Counted from the stretch's first letter, positions 32,332 to 41,489 are shown. The stretch: 64,000 nt of DNA from Brevibacillus composti (GCF_016406105.1 NZ_CP066308.1:755501-819500); one strand, 5' to 3'. A program made the numbers and translations. Notes: generated by a model from the letters alone, not told the origin.

Positions 32332-33567
32332 GTGTCCAATCAAATGAATTATTTCCAAAATTATCAGCATGCCGATATTGATGAGCTGGCCGATGTCATC
32401 GGGGAGCTTTTGCAAAATCCGATCACGATCGAGGACGCCGACCACAAGCTGATCGCGTACAGCACTCATGGCGAGAGCACCGACCAGGCCAGGTGGTCCA
32501 CCATCATGAGCAGGCGGGTGCCGGAAAAGGTCCTGACCCGGCTGTGGAAGGACGGCGTCTTCCAGGAGCTTCTGACGAAGGATGAGCCTGTCCACATCCC
32601 TGCCAAAGATGAGGTAGGGCTGGGAAAACGGGTCGCCATCGCGATTCGCAAAGGAAGCGATGTGCTCGGGTACATCTGGGCCATCGAGGTCAACCGTCCG
32701 ATTACCGAGGAAGACGACGAAATTTTGCGCCAGGCAGCCCGGTCTGCCGTCTCCCGGCTCATCCAGCGGCAGGGCAAGCGGAAAGCGGAGGAGCAGCGGC
32801 GCAAAGAGTTTTTATGGGAGCTGCTGCTGGGCAACCACTCCAGCGACACCCTGATCCGCCAGAAGGCGGAGAGCCTGCAGTTGAATCTGACCGCTCCCTA
32901 CCTGATCTGCGTGATCGAGGCCGCCGGGATGCGGCTGGAGCAGTACCTCTATCCCTTGCTGATGCGGGACAAGCTGCTCTGGGTCGTAGACGGGAGTCAA
33001 ATCATCCTGTTGATCGGACAGCAGGGGACGAGCAGAAAAGTGGAGGAGGCCCTGATCCGCAAAGTGCAGCAATTCCTCGCCGACTCTCTCGGTAAGCTGC
33101 AGTCGCATGAGAGCCAGGGACAGGTGACGGCAGGCTACGGGCGCAGCTACAAGGCGTACGCCGATATCGTCAAAAGCTATCACGAGGCCCTGCACGCCCT
33201 GAAGATCAAGCGGCTGTTTCCGCGGGAAACCGAGGGCATTCACGGCTATCACGAGCTGGGAATCTACCGCTATCTGATCAAGCTGAAGCAGTGGGACGAA
33301 GAACAGGGGTACGAAAATGAAAGACTGGCAAAACTAAAGCGATATGACGCGGAAAACCAGACCGCGATGACCGAAACCCTGGAGACCTATCTGGATGCCG
33401 CCGGCAAGGTAAACGTCACGGCCAATCGGCTTCATATTCACATCAATACACTCAGCTACCGATTGAAGCGAATCGAGGAAATCATGCAGGTGGATCTGGA
33501 AGACATGAATCAACGCGTCTCCCTCTATCTGGAGTTGAAACTGGACAAATTAAACAGGGAACAATAG
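32332..33567 (+). CDS. adeR: PucR-family activator, AdeR-like
   Basis: 411 residues. An N-terminal GAF-like sensor region (about 15-155), a GGDEF-like central part typical of the CdaR/PucR class, and the C-terminal PucR helix-turn-helix (AAGKVNVTANRLHIHINTLSYRLKRIEEIM) are seen. B. subtilis AdeR, of the same family, activates the alanine dehydrogenase gene; here ald follows 128 bp downstream on the same strand. GTG at 32332 behind AGGGTGGAG. A TATAAT at 32286-32291 may be its -10. Confidence 0.82.
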   Translation: MSNQMNYFQNYQHADIDELADVIGELLQNPITIEDADHKLIAYSTHGESTDQARWSTIMSRRVPEKVLTRLWKDGVFQELLTKDEPVHIPAKDEVGLGKRVAIAIRKGSDVLGYIWAIEVNRPITEEDDEILRQAARSAVSRLIQRQGKRKAEEQRRKEFLWELLLGNHSSDTLIRQKAESLQLNLTAPYLICVIEAAGMRLEQYLYPLLMRDKLLWVVDGSQIILLIGQQGTSRKVEEALIRKVQQFLADSLGKLQSHESQGQVTAGYGRSYKAYADIVKSYHEALHALKIKRLFPRETEGIHGYHELGIYRYLIKLKQWDEEQGYENERLAKLKRYDAENQTAMTETLETYLDAAGKVNVTANRLHIHINTLSYRLKRIEEIMQVDLEDMNQRVSLYLELKLDKLNREQ

Positions 33568-33571
33568 TTCT

Positions 33572-33589
33572 TTTGTGGATTTTCACAAA
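33572..33589. promoter_or_regulatory. Inverted repeat upstream of ald
   Basis: TTTGTG-N6-CACAAA, a perfect 6-bp-arm palindrome about 60 bp upstream of the probable ald -10 (33645-33650). The position suits an activator, and the neighbour encodes an AdeR-like activator. The pairing is inferred. Confidence 0.45.
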
Positions 33590-33633
33590 TAGGAGGAACG
33601 CAAGATTAAGGGAATCCCCAAGGAAACTCGGTC

Positions 33634-33650
33634 TGTAAACGCTGTACAAT
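33634..33650 (+). promoter_or_regulatory. ald -10 box with an overlapping cre-like sequence
   Basis: TACAAT at 33645-33650 is a plausible -10 with no good -35, as expected for an activated promoter. TGTAAACGCTGTAC (33634-33647) resembles a cre box apart from the last two positions, so CcpA control is possible but weakly supported. Confidence 0.35.
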
Positions 33651-33695
33651 GTAGGTAATCTCGTTATTCGGCATTTGCAAAGGAGGACTTGTTCG

Positions 33696-34820
33696 ATGAT
33701 TGTAGGGATTCCCAAAGAGATTAAGAACAACGAAAATCGCGTAGCCATTACGCCAGCAGGTGTTGCGGCTCTGGTCCAGAATGGACATACGGTCCGCATC
33801 GAAAACAGCGCAGGTTTGGGAAGCGGTTTCACCAATGAAGATTACACAGCCGTCGGCGCCGAAATCGTAGCGACCGCTGCGGAAGCGTGGAATGCTGACA
33901 TGGTGATGAAAGTAAAAGAACCGCTGCCCAGTGAATACGGCTTTTTCCGTGAGGGACAAATCCTCTTCACGTACCTGCACCTGGCTCCGGAAGCGGAACT
34001 GACTCGTGCATTGGTAGAGAAAAAAGTGGTAGCTATCGCTTATGAAACCATCCAACTGGACAATGGCGCTCTGCCGCTCCTCATGCCAATGTCCGAAGTG
34101 GCAGGACGCATGTCCGTGCAAATCGGCGCGCAATTCCTGGAAAAGCCGTATGGCGGAAAGGGTGTGCTCCTCGGGGGCGTACCAGGTGTGCAGAAGGGTG
34201 AAGTCGTCGTCATCGGCGGTGGGATCGTCGGTACCAACGCGGCGAAAATGGCGCTGGGCCTCGGTGCCAATGTAACCATCATCGACGTGAACGCGGACCG
34301 TCTGCGCCAGCTCGACGACCTGTTCCAAGGCCGCGTGCAAACGCTGATGTCCAACTCCTTCAACATCGCCAATGCCGTGAAAAAAGCGGACCTGCTCATC
34401 GGTGCCGTACTGATCCCGGGTGCTCGTGCGCCTCGTCTGGTTACAGAGGATATGGTGAAAACCATGGCTCCTGGCTCCGTCATCGTCGACGTGGCCATCG
34501 ACCAAGGCGGCTCCATCGAAACCTGTGACCGCGTATCGACCCATGACAATCCGACCTATGAAAGACACGGCGTCATCCACTACTCCGTAGCCAACATGCC
34601 GGGTGCGGTAGCGCGCACGTCCACGCTGGCCCTGACCAACGTGACCTTGCCATACGCAGTGCTGCTGGCCAACAAGGGATACCGCCAAGCCATCGCCGAA
34701 AACCGTCCGCTGTCCAAAGGCGTAAACGTGATCGACGGCAAAGTGACCTACAAAGCGGTAGCCGATGCGCAAAACCTGCCGTACACACCGCTCGACGAAG
34801 CGCTGATGGTGAAAAACTAA
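33696..34820 (+). CDS. ald: Alanine dehydrogenase
   Basis: Converts L-alanine and NAD+ to pyruvate, ammonia and NADH. 374 residues, the usual length. The N-terminus [17 protein letters not shown] and the NAD-binding glycine motif [22 protein letters not shown] are diagnostic; [11 protein letters not shown] and [16 protein letters not shown] follow. Start ATG at 33696 behind AAAGGAGG. The upstream adeR-like gene and palindrome suggest alanine-responsive activation, useful for growth on amino acids and for sporulation. Confidence 0.96.
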   Translation: MIVGIPKEIKNNENRVAITPAGVAALVQNGHTVRIENSAGLGSGFTNEDYTAVGAEIVATAAEAWNADMVMKVKEPLPSEYGFFREGQILFTYLHLAPEAELTRALVEKKVVAIAYETIQLDNGALPLLMPMSEVAGRMSVQIGAQFLEKPYGGKGVLLGGVPGVQKGEVVVIGGGIVGTNAAKMALGLGANVTIIDVNADRLRQLDDLFQGRVQTLMSNSFNIANAVKKADLLIGAVLIPGARAPRLVTEDMVKTMAPGSVIVDVAIDQGGSIETCDRVSTHDNPTYERHGVIHYSVANMPGAVARTSTLALTNVTLPYAVLLANKGYRQAIAENRPLSKGVNVIDGKVTYKAVADAQNLPYTPLDEALMVKN

Positions 34821-34853
34821 GCAGGCACCAACCGGATATACCAAGACAAGACA

Positions 34854-34884
34854 ACAGCCCTGCTGATCGGGGCGGGCTGTTTTT
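34854..34884 (+). terminator. Terminator of ald
   Basis: ACAGCCC (34854-34860) pairs with GGGCTGT (34874-34880), followed by TTTT. Confidence 0.82.
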
Positions 34885-34967
34885 GCGTGCCAAACAGATC
34901 GCATGTACACGCTCCTCAAAAATATGTTATGCTACTAGGCAGAATAAACGGAGTGAGGAGTGCAACG

Positions 34968-36056
34968 ATGTATCCTTTAGTGCGGAAATTCCTGTTTCAG
35001 ATGGACGCGGAAGAAGCGCATGAAAAAACCGTCCATCTCCTCAAGACGGCAGAGAATTCCCCTGCCGCCAAGAGCTTGCTGAAAATGATGTACCAGGTGC
35101 GCGACAAGCGGCTGGAAAACAAGCTGTGGGGAATTTCCTTTCCCAATCCGGTAGGGCTTGCCGCCGGCTTTGACAAAAATGCAGAGGTCTATCATGCCCT
35201 GGCCGCGATCGGCTTTGGTTTCGTGGAGGTAGGTACGATCACGCCCCAAGGGCAGCCGGGGAATCCCAAGCCTCGCCTGTTTCGCTTGGTAGAGCATGAG
35301 GCGATTATCAACCGGATGGGCTTTAATAACCTGGGAGCGTATCTGGCCTCCCAGAACCTGATCGATTACGCCTATGCAGATGTGCCGATCGGGATCAATA
35401 TCGGCAAAAACAAGATGACGCCTAATGAAGAGGCCGCGAGCGACTACAGCAAATGTCTGGACATGCTGTACAACTACGGCCATTACTTTGTGATCAACGT
35501 CAGCTCGCCGAACACGCCCAATCTCCGCGATTTGCAGGAGACCGAGAGTTTGCGCGCCTTGATCCGCGCAGTGCGGGAGAAGACTGCAGAGCTGGAGGCG
35601 CGCGGCACGAGTGCCAAGCCGATTTTGCTCAAAGTGGCACCCGACATGGCGGACGAGCAGATGCGGGATGTGGTCCGGGCGGCGGTGGAGGAAGGACTGT
35701 CCGGAATTATCGCCACCAACACGACGCTCTCCCGCGAGCCTGTGCACAACCATCCCCGCGCCGGCGAAGCAGGCGGGCTGAGCGGCAAGCCGCTGGAAGC
35801 CAGAGCCACCGCCTGGGTGAAAGAGATCTTTCAGGAAGTGGGGGACCGCGTGCCGATCATCGGCGTCGGCGGCATCTTTACCGGCGAGGACGCGTACCGG
35901 AAGATTCGCGCGGGAGCCAGTCTGGTCCAGGTGTACTCCGGCATGGCCTACCAAGGGCCGGGCATCGCCAAGATGATCAACAAGCAGCTGCTTCGCCTGC
36001 TGGAGCAGGACGGCTTTACTCACATCAGCGAAGCGATCGGAGCAGATGCCCGGTAG
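34968..36056 (+). CDS. pyrD: Dihydroorotate dehydrogenase (quinone), class 2
   Basis: Fourth step of pyrimidine synthesis, oxidising dihydroorotate to orotate with transfer to membrane quinone. 362 residues. FPNPVGLAAGFDKNAE, NVSSPNTPNLRDLQ (with the class-2 catalytic serine), and IIGVGGIFTGEDAY are family motifs. The extra N-terminal helices (LVRKFLFQMDAEEAHEKTVHLL) are those of the membrane-bound class 2, in contrast to the class 1B enzyme of B. subtilis. ATG at 34968 behind GAGGAGTG. Confidence 0.95.
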   Translation: MYPLVRKFLFQMDAEEAHEKTVHLLKTAENSPAAKSLLKMMYQVRDKRLENKLWGISFPNPVGLAAGFDKNAEVYHALAAIGFGFVEVGTITPQGQPGNPKPRLFRLVEHEAIINRMGFNNLGAYLASQNLIDYAYADVPIGINIGKNKMTPNEEAASDYSKCLDMLYNYGHYFVINVSSPNTPNLRDLQETESLRALIRAVREKTAELEARGTSAKPILLKVAPDMADEQMRDVVRAAVEEGLSGIIATNTTLSREPVHNHPRAGEAGGLSGKPLEARATAWVKEIFQEVGDRVPIIGVGGIFTGEDAYRKIRAGASLVQVYSGMAYQGPGIAKMINKQLLRLLEQDGFTHISEAIGADAR

Positions 36057-36114
36057 TTGGGCCGGCGCAAAGCAGGCCCCTGCGGTAAACCGGTTCGTTG
36101 ACAATCAAATACTG

Positions 36115-36285
36115 TGCAGCCAGGTGCCCTTATGAGAAGTAAGGGGTAACAGGGAATCGGGTGAAAATCCCGAGCGGTCCCGCCACTGTAACCGGGGAAT
36201 GCTCTTTTCGCATGAAGCCACTCATTTCAGGATGGGGAAGGCAAAAAGAGTGTGATGATTCGGAAGCCAGGAGACCTACCTCGCT
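36115..36285 (+). promoter_or_regulatory. Cobalamin riboswitch
   Basis: Conserved blocks in order: AGGTGCCC, GGGTAACAGGGAATCGGGTG, GAAAATCCCGAGCGGTCCCG, CCACTGTAACCG and GCCAGGAGACCTACC (36266-36280). This is the B12-box class of adenosylcobalamin riboswitch. It precedes the cobalt-transport genes cbiMNQO, so cobalamin excess would turn off cobalt uptake through the terminator at 36402. Confidence 0.95.
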
Positions 36286-36401
36286 GCTACACCCATCAGC
36301 CTTCGAGGAAAGGAGAGGTGAGCCAAGACGAACACGACGGTCTCGCAAGCGTTTTTCGCAGCGTGTGCTGCACGCTGCCGCGTCGTGGGGCTGCTTTTTG
36401 C

Positions 36402-36437
36402 CAAGCTCATCCGCTCAGGGTGAGCTTGTTTTATTTT
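36402..36437 (+). terminator. Riboswitch-controlled terminator before cbiM
   Basis: CAAGCTCA (36402-36409) pairs with TGAGCTTG (36421-36428), followed by TTTTATTTTT. It lies between the riboswitch and the cbiM start and is the likely off-switch. Confidence 0.85.
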
Positions 36438-36460
36438 TGCTCTCCAAAAGGAGCAAGGGA

Positions 36461-37231
36461 GTGATTGCTGTGAACAACAGAAGACGCACGGCGGCCAGTG
36501 GCCTTCTGATCGCCGGGTTTGTGCTGTACTTTTTGCTGAATGAGCCGGAGACCGGCCATGCCATGCACATTATGGAGGGGTATTTGCCCGTTGGCTGGTC
36601 GCTCTTCTGGTGGGCCGTCTTTTTGCCGTTCTTTTTCCTCGGGCTGCGGTCGATCAACCGGATTGTCAAGGATCACCCCGAATTTAAACTGCTCTTGGGG
36701 GTAGCGGGAGCGTTTGCCTTTGTGCTGTCCGCGTTGAAAATCCCCTCTGTCACGGGAAGCAGCTCGCATCCGACAGGGACGGGGCTGGGCGCGATCCTGT
36801 TCGGCCCGCTGGTGATGGCTGTGCTGGGCAGCCTGGTGCTGCTATTCCAAGCGCTGCTGCTGGCCCATGGGGGATTGACCACGCTGGGAGCCAATGCGTT
36901 TTCGATGGCGGTTGTCGGCCCCGTCGTGGCATACGCCGTCTATCGGCTCGTGGCTGGCAGGAGAGGCAATCAGAAAATCGGGATTTTTCTCGCGGCGTCC
37001 TTGGCCGACCTGAGCACCTATCTGGTCACCTCGGTACAGTTGGCTTTGGCGTTTCCGGCCGAATCGGGAGGCATTCTCGCTTCTTTGGCCAAGTTTGCAG
37101 GCATATTCGGGCTGACGCAGGTGCCGCTGGCGATCAGTGAGGGACTGTTGACCGTGCTCGTGTGGAACTGGCTTCAAACCTACAACGGACAAGAACTGTC
37201 GCAACTGCGGCTGCTGAAAAAGGAGGGCTGA
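36461..37231 (+). CDS. cbiM: Cobalt ECF transporter substrate-specific component CbiM
   Basis: About 257 residues with an N-terminal signal-like helix and several membrane segments. [14 protein letters not shown] is the metal-binding N-terminal motif of Cbi[21 protein letters not shown] and [14 protein letters not shown] follow. GTG at 36461 behind AAGGAG; a GTG at 36470 is also possible. First gene of cbiMNQO under the cobalamin riboswitch. Confidence 0.95.
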   Translation: MIAVNNRRRTAASGLLIAGFVLYFLLNEPETGHAMHIMEGYLPVGWSLFWWAVFLPFFFLGLRSINRIVKDHPEFKLLLGVAGAFAFVLSALKIPSVTGSSSHPTGTGLGAILFGPLVMAVLGSLVLLFQALLLAHGGLTTLGANAFSMAVVGPVVAYAVYRLVAGRRGNQKIGIFLAASLADLSTYLVTSVQLALAFPAESGGILASLAKFAGIFGLTQVPLAISEGLLTVLVWNWLQTYNGQELSQLRLLKKEG

Positions 37232-37234
37232 GGA

Positions 37235-37519
37235 GTGAAGCGTTGGACGAATGGACTATTGCTGCTGATGGTCGCCGCCTTGGCTGTCCTCCCCTTGCTG
37301 ATGATAAACGATTCGGAATTCCCTGGAGCCGATGGCGTGGCGGAGGAAGCGATTGCGGAATTGGCCCCCGATTATCAGCCGTGGTTTCAGCCTGTGCTGG
37401 AGCCGCCCGGCGGAGAAACGGAAAGCCTCTTGTTTGCCCTCCAGGCGGCTTTGGGAGCGGGAGTCATCGGATACGCGCTCGGCCTGTATCGCGGCCGGAT
37501 GAAGAAGAAGAGCGAATGA
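37235..37519 (+). CDS. cbiN: Cobalt transport protein CbiN
   Basis: 94 residues with two membrane helices around an outer loop (GADGVAEEAIAELAPDYQPWF). This size, plan and position between cbiM and cbiQ identify CbiN, the small subunit that helps load cobalt into CbiM. GTG start behind GAGG, 3 bp after cbiM; ends in an ATGA overlap with cbiQ. Confidence 0.92.
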   Translation: MKRWTNGLLLLMVAALAVLPLLMINDSEFPGADGVAEEAIAELAPDYQPWFQPVLEPPGGETESLLFALQAALGAGVIGYALGLYRGRMKKKSE

Positions 37520-38310
37520 TCAGGCGGATCGACGCGCTTGCCTACGAGAGCGGACTCCGCCGTCTTCCCGCCGCACATAAGCTGCTGTTTTCCCTTGCGG
37601 CCTTGACCCTCGCCCTGATCAGCCATCCGCCGGTCCAGGCGCTGCTGTTCGTCTGGATGAGCGTCTGGATCCTGGTGTATGCGCGGACCCCTTGGCGGGT
37701 ATATGTAGCGGCTGTCGGGGCTTCTCTCGTCTTTTTGCTCGCGGGGATGCCCGCGCTTCTGCTGGAGGCAGCCCGGCTGGAGACGGCAGGGCCGGCAGCG
37801 GGAGTTCTGGCGAGCCGGGAGCTGGGCGGCTGGGTGGTCTACGTGACGGAAGAGGGATTTCGCAGGGGATGGGCCTTAGCCGTTCGTTCACAGGCGGCCT
37901 TTGTCTGCTTCGCTTTCCTGTTCTTCACGGTTCCGTTCGCAGAACTGCTGCAGGTGTTCCGGAGGCTGGGCGTCCCTGCCGTGCTGACGGATCTTCTGAT
38001 GATTATGTACCGCTTTATTTTCGTCCTGCTGGAGACAGCTCAGCAGATGTGGATCGCACAGCGGGCGAGGGGCGGGCACGCGGGCATGACAGCTGCGCTG
38101 AAAGATGCGGCCAGGCTGGTCTTTCAGTTGTTTGCCCGGGCGATGCTGCGCTACCGGCAGATGTACATCAGCATGACAGCGAGGGGATTTGCCGATGATT
38201 TTCAGGTGATCGGGACCGTCGCATCTGCCGCCCCGTCCAAGCGGTATCAGCGGGAGGCGGCGGCGGGGCTGATTGTTCTCGCGATACTGGAATGGTGGAT
38301 GAGAGGATGA
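37516..38310 (+). CDS. cbiQ: Cobalt ECF transporter transmembrane protein CbiQ
   Basis: 264 residues with several helices. The EcfT coupling motifs are visible as QRARGGHAG and SMTARGFADD (the ARG motifs that dock to the ATPases). The start ATG at 37516 overlaps the cbiN stop; the end overlaps the cbiO start. Confidence 0.93.
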   Translation: MIRRIDALAYESGLRRLPAAHKLLFSLAALTLALISHPPVQALLFVWMSVWILVYARTPWRVYVAAVGASLVFLLAGMPALLLEAARLETAGPAAGVLASRELGGWVVYVTEEGFRRGWALAVRSQAAFVCFAFLFFTVPFAELLQVFRRLGVPAVLTDLLMIMYRFIFVLLETAQQMWIAQRARGGHAGMTAALKDAARLVFQLFARAMLRYRQMYISMTARGFADDFQVIGTVASAAPSKRYQREAAAGLIVLAILEWWMRG

Positions 38311-39167
38311 GAAAAGTGACGGCAGAAGGAAACCGAGACATACTTCGATTTGCTGGCATCCGCTACACCTACCCCGGTGCCGGGCAATCGGCGCTGCAGG
38401 GCCTGACCATGCGGGTCCCGGAGGGGAAAAGATGCGTTCTTCTGGGACACAACGGCTGCGGCAAGTCGACGCTGTTCTTGCATGCAAACGGCATTCTGCG
38501 TCCGGAGGAGGGCCAAGTTTTCTGGAAGGGTAAGACGCTGCCCCGCGATCGCGCCGGGCTGCTCGCGCTCAAGCAAAAAATCGGCCTTGTCTTTCAGGAC
38601 CCGGAACAGCAGTTGATTGCCGCTACGGTAGCGGAGGATCTCTCCTACGGCTTATGCAATCAAAAGCTGCCGGCGGAAGTCATACGGGATAGAGTGCGGC
38701 GGGTGATGGAGAGCTTCGGGATGCTGGACTGGGCGGAGAGGCCCATTCATCAGCTGAGCCTCGGACAGAAGCGGCGCGTAGCCTTGGCCGGAGTGATGGT
38801 GCTGGAGCCGGAGCTGCTTCTCCTGGACGAGCCGACCGCCTATCTGGACCAGGGGCAGACGAAGAGCTTCATGCAGGAGCTGGAGCGGATTCACGCGGCG
38901 GGCACCACGATATTGATGGCGACGCACGATGTCGACCTCGCTTACGCCTGGGCGGATTGGGTACTGGTCATGGAAAAGGGAAAGCTGGTGCTGGAAGGAG
39001 AGCCGGCAGAGGTATTCTCACAGCGGGACTGCCTGGAGCGTCTCCACCTGCGGATCCCGGCTGTTCTGGCGGTGTGGGAAGCGCTGCCTGCCGCCTTTCG
39101 CGAAATGAGCGCAGATGGCTGCATCCCCCGGAGCGTAGAGGAGCTAACCGCGATGTTGCGCCGCTGA
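38307..39167 (+). CDS. cbiO: Cobalt ECF transporter ATPase CbiO
   Basis: 286 residues. Walker A GHNGCGKST, Q-loop VFQDPEQQ, signature LSLGQKRRVALAG, Walker B LLLLDEPTAYLD and H-loop ATHDVDLAYAWAD. It powers cobalt uptake through CbiMNQ. The ATG at 38307 overlaps the cbiQ stop; an earlier ATG at 38292 is in frame but inside cbiQ. Confidence 0.95.
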   Translation: MRKVTAEGNRDILRFAGIRYTYPGAGQSALQGLTMRVPEGKRCVLLGHNGCGKSTLFLHANGILRPEEGQVFWKGKTLPRDRAGLLALKQKIGLVFQDPEQQLIAATVAEDLSYGLCNQKLPAEVIRDRVRRVMESFGMLDWAERPIHQLSLGQKRRVALAGVMVLEPELLLLDEPTAYLDQGQTKSFMQELERIHAAGTTILMATHDVDLAYAWADWVLVMEKGKLVLEGEPAEVFSQRDCLERLHLRIPAVLAVWEALPAAFREMSADGCIPRSVEELTAMLRR

Positions 39168-39209
39168 CAGCTTGTTGTCTCCGATGATCCTGTCCGCCAT
39201 GCAGGAGGA

Positions 39210-39371
39210 TCAAAAAAACCAAAAAACCCTCATGTAGCGCGGCTTTCGCGGCTCCATGAGGGTTTTTTGCAAAATGCCGGGAAGGGAGTCTGCCGGTGTG
39301 ACGTCATAGCCGATCCAGTTTCCTACCAGGACAATCGCGCCGATGATGAAGAGTGTCAGGATTTGATTCAT
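39210..39371 (-). pseudogene. 5-prime remnant of a membrane-protein gene
   Basis: Starts ATG at 39371, overlapping the stop of the upstream DUF3100-like gene by ATGA. The first 33 or so residues (MNQILTLFIIGAIVLVGNWIGY, then DVTPADSLPG) look like the N-terminus of a multi-helix transporter. From about 39275 the frame runs into the cbi operon terminator hairpin and stops at 39210. The rest of the gene has been lost. Confidence 0.65.
39221..39268. terminator. Bidirectional terminator after cbiMNQO
   Basis: A 14-bp stem (39221-39234 and 39255-39268), CCCTCATG against CATGAGGG flanked by six A and six T, around a 20-nt loop. It serves cbiO from one side and any minus-strand transcript from the other. 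Confidence 0.88.
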
Positions 39372-39836
39372 GCGCTTTTTTCCTCCCCGTTTGTGCTGCT
39401 AGGATATCTGCGTCCGAGAATCGGCTCCAGCCATTTGTACAGGCGCTGCGTGAGCGGCAACGAGAAGAAAATGCAGATATACGTGCCGATGATACTCATC
39501 ACCAGGTTCGCAGCCCCGGAGTAGAAGGCGATATCCTTCGCCGCTTCCGGGAACAGGACGGTCAAGGAGCCGGTGGCTGCCGCCATCATGCTGCCGGAAC
39601 CGACGGCTGCGCCCATGGCGAGCGAGATCGGATGGAACCACCCAGTGCTGCCGAGAATGCTGGCCAGAATCGACATGTAGATGGCGCCGAACAGCGTTCC
39701 GCAGATGTAGACGCCCAGCGCGCCGCGCGCCTCTCCGGAGTTGGGGCCGAACTTGTCCACGATAATCGCCAGATTGGGCTCGCGGTCCAGCGAATAGGTG
39801 GCCCCGATCGCCTCGCGCTTCATCCCGATCGGCCTA
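39368..39836 (-). pseudogene. 3-prime part of a DUF3100-like membrane protein gene
   Basis: About 155 residues, probably the C-terminal half of a DUF3100-type membrane protein: RPIGMKREAIGATYSLDREP, YICGTLFGAIYMSI, FHPISLAMGAAVGSGSMMA. No start or ribosome binding site suits it; the frame runs back into the end of glnA (stop at 39843). The N-terminal half was therefore removed when this DNA was joined to glnA. It was the first gene of a coupled pair with the remnant at 39210-39371. Confidence 0.7.
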
Positions 39837-39842
39837 TTTCTC

Positions 39843-41261
39843 TTACAGATCGTAATACAGCTCATATTCTTTCGGATTGACAGTGCGCTCTACTTGCTCG
39901 AGCTCGCCTCTCTTCAGGTCGATCCAGGCTGCGATCACTTCCGGGGTAAACACGTCGCCCGCCATCAGGAAGTCGCAGTCGCGCTCCAAGGCAGCCAGAG
40001 CTTCCGCAAGTGAGCCTGGCGCGCTCATGATGTCCGCTTTTTCTGCCGGGGACATATCGTAGATATTTTTGTCGATCGGGCCAAAGCCCAGCTCGCGCGG
40101 GTCCAGCTTTCGCCGGATGCCGTCGAGTCCGGCCATCAGCATCGCCGTAAAAGCCAGATACGGGTTGGCGGTCGAGTCCGGCGTACGGAATTCGATCCGG
40201 CAGGCTTTGGGAGTAACCGCGGCGACGGGAATCCGGATGGCAGCGGAGCGGTTTCCTTTGGAAAAGACCAGATTAACCGGAGCTTCATAGCCGGGCACCA
40301 GACGCTTGTAGGAGTTGGTGCTGGGATTGGTCAGGGCGATCAGGGCAGGAGCGTGGTGCAGAATGCCGCCGATGTAGAAGAGAGCCATTTCGCTCAGGTT
40401 GCCGTAGCCGCCTTTTTCATAGAACAGCGGAGTGTCGCCGTCAAAGAGGCTTTGGTGGACGTGCATGCCGCTGCCGTTGTCGCCGACGATCGGCTTTGGC
40501 ATAAAGGTAGCGGTCTTGCCGTGCTTGGCCGCGACATTGCGCACGATGTATTTGAACAGGAGCAGATGATCCGCCGTCCGTGTCAAGGTGTCAAAGCGGA
40601 AGTTGATCTCGCCCTGACCGGCGGTGGCCACTTCGTGATGATGCCGCTCTACCTTCAGCCCAGCTTCAGACAGCAGCGTGCACATTTCATTGCGGATGTC
40701 TGCTTGCGAATCGGTGGGCTGCACGGGAAAATAGCCGCCTTTGTTAGGCACTTTATAGCCCAGGTTTTTTTCTTCCTTGCCGGTATTCCAGTAGGCTTCT
40801 TCAGAATCGATGTGGAAAAAGGAGCCGGACGGGCCGGAGGCGTAACGGACGTGGTCAAAGAGGAAGAATTCGGATTCAGGGCCGAAGTAGGCGTCAGTAG
40901 CAATCCCCAGCTTTTGCAGATAGGCTTCGGCTCGCAAGGCGATTCCGCGCGGGTCGCGGGCGTAGGGGGTGCCGTCGGGATTGTGGATATTGCAGACGAT
41001 ATTGAGGGTTTTGGCTGCCACGAAAGGGTCGATATAGGCGCTGGCCAAATCAGGGATCGCCACCATGTCGCTTTCTTCGATGCCTTTGTAGCCGACCAGG
41101 CTGGAGCCGTCAAACGCAATGCCATTCGCGAAGGTATCCTCGTCTACTGCAAATGCGGGAACGGTCACATGGTGTTGCCGGCCGAGCAGATCGACGATGC
41201 GGAAGTCCACAAATTCGATGTTTTCTGTGTTAATACGCGACAATACTGCCTTCGAATCCAT
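39843..41261 (-). CDS. glnA: Glutamine synthetase, type I
   Basis: Makes glutamine from glutamate, ammonia and ATP. 472 residues, longer than the 444 of B. subtilis GlnA and closer to the longer GSI-beta-like enzymes. NGIAFDGSSLVGYKGIEESD, FGPESEFFLFD, GDNGSGMHVHQS, and NRSAAIRIP are family motifs. DKNIYDMSPAEK lies where GSI-beta enzymes carry the adenylylated tyrosine. ATG at 41261 behind GGAGTGG. The upstream region has a strong promoter and a GlnR/TnrA box; it may be a second glutamine synthetase of this genome. Confidence 0.93.
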   Translation of the reverse strand: MDSKAVLSRINTENIEFVDFRIVDLLGRQHHVTVPAFAVDEDTFANGIAFDGSSLVGYKGIEESDMVAIPDLASAYIDPFVAAKTLNIVCNIHNPDGTPYARDPRGIALRAEAYLQKLGIATDAYFGPESEFFLFDHVRYASGPSGSFFHIDSEEAYWNTGKEEKNLGYKVPNKGGYFPVQPTDSQADIRNEMCTLLSEAGLKVERHHHEVATAGQGEINFRFDTLTRTADHLLLFKYIVRNVAAKHGKTATFMPKPIVGDNGSGMHVHQSLFDGDTPLFYEKGGYGNLSEMALFYIGGILHHAPALIALTNPSTNSYKRLVPGYEAPVNLVFSKGNRSAAIRIPVAAVTPKACRIEFRTPDSTANPYLAFTAMLMAGLDGIRRKLDPRELGFGPIDKNIYDMSPAEKADIMSAPGSLAEALAALERDCDFLMAGDVFTPEVIAAWIDLKRGELEQVERTVNPKEYELYYDL

Positions 41262-41339
41262 TAAAACCACTCCATTCACGAATGTTTTTCTGCGATGAAA
41301 CGTTTATCGTTCGAAAATGCTTTGTTTTTTCTAATGGAG

Positions 41340-41369
41340 ATTATAGAAGCAGAGACAAACATCTGTCAA
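41340..41369 (-). promoter_or_regulatory. Promoter of glnA
   Basis: On the minus strand: TTGACA (41369-41364), 18 bp, TATAAT (41345-41340), both perfect sigmaA hexamers. The leader to the ATG is about 70 bp. Confidence 0.85.
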
Positions 41370-41388
41370 GAGTTTTCCTGACATTATA

Positions 41389-41405
41389 TGTTAGTATTTC
41401 TGACA
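41389..41405. promoter_or_regulatory. GlnR/TnrA box upstream of glnA
   Basis: TGTTAGTATTTCTGACA matches the Bacillus consensus TGTNA-N7-TNACA at every fixed position. It is centred about 64 bp upstream of the glnA start. A second, looser pair (TGTCA-N10-TGACA, 41364-41383) overlaps the -35. This fits nitrogen control of glnA and perhaps of the divergent panE gene. Confidence 0.82.
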
Positions 41406-41489
41406 TCATATTGGAGACTGTTGTGTCCGGTTCCTTTTTTGTAAAATATAGACGAGTGATGCAAAGCAAATGGAGTGGAGGGGTTATCG

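Noticed and set aside
41364-41383. Second full GlnR/TnrA box on the glnA -35
   Set aside because: The half-sites TGTCA and TGACA are 10 bp apart instead of 7, so it is only listed as a loose repeat.
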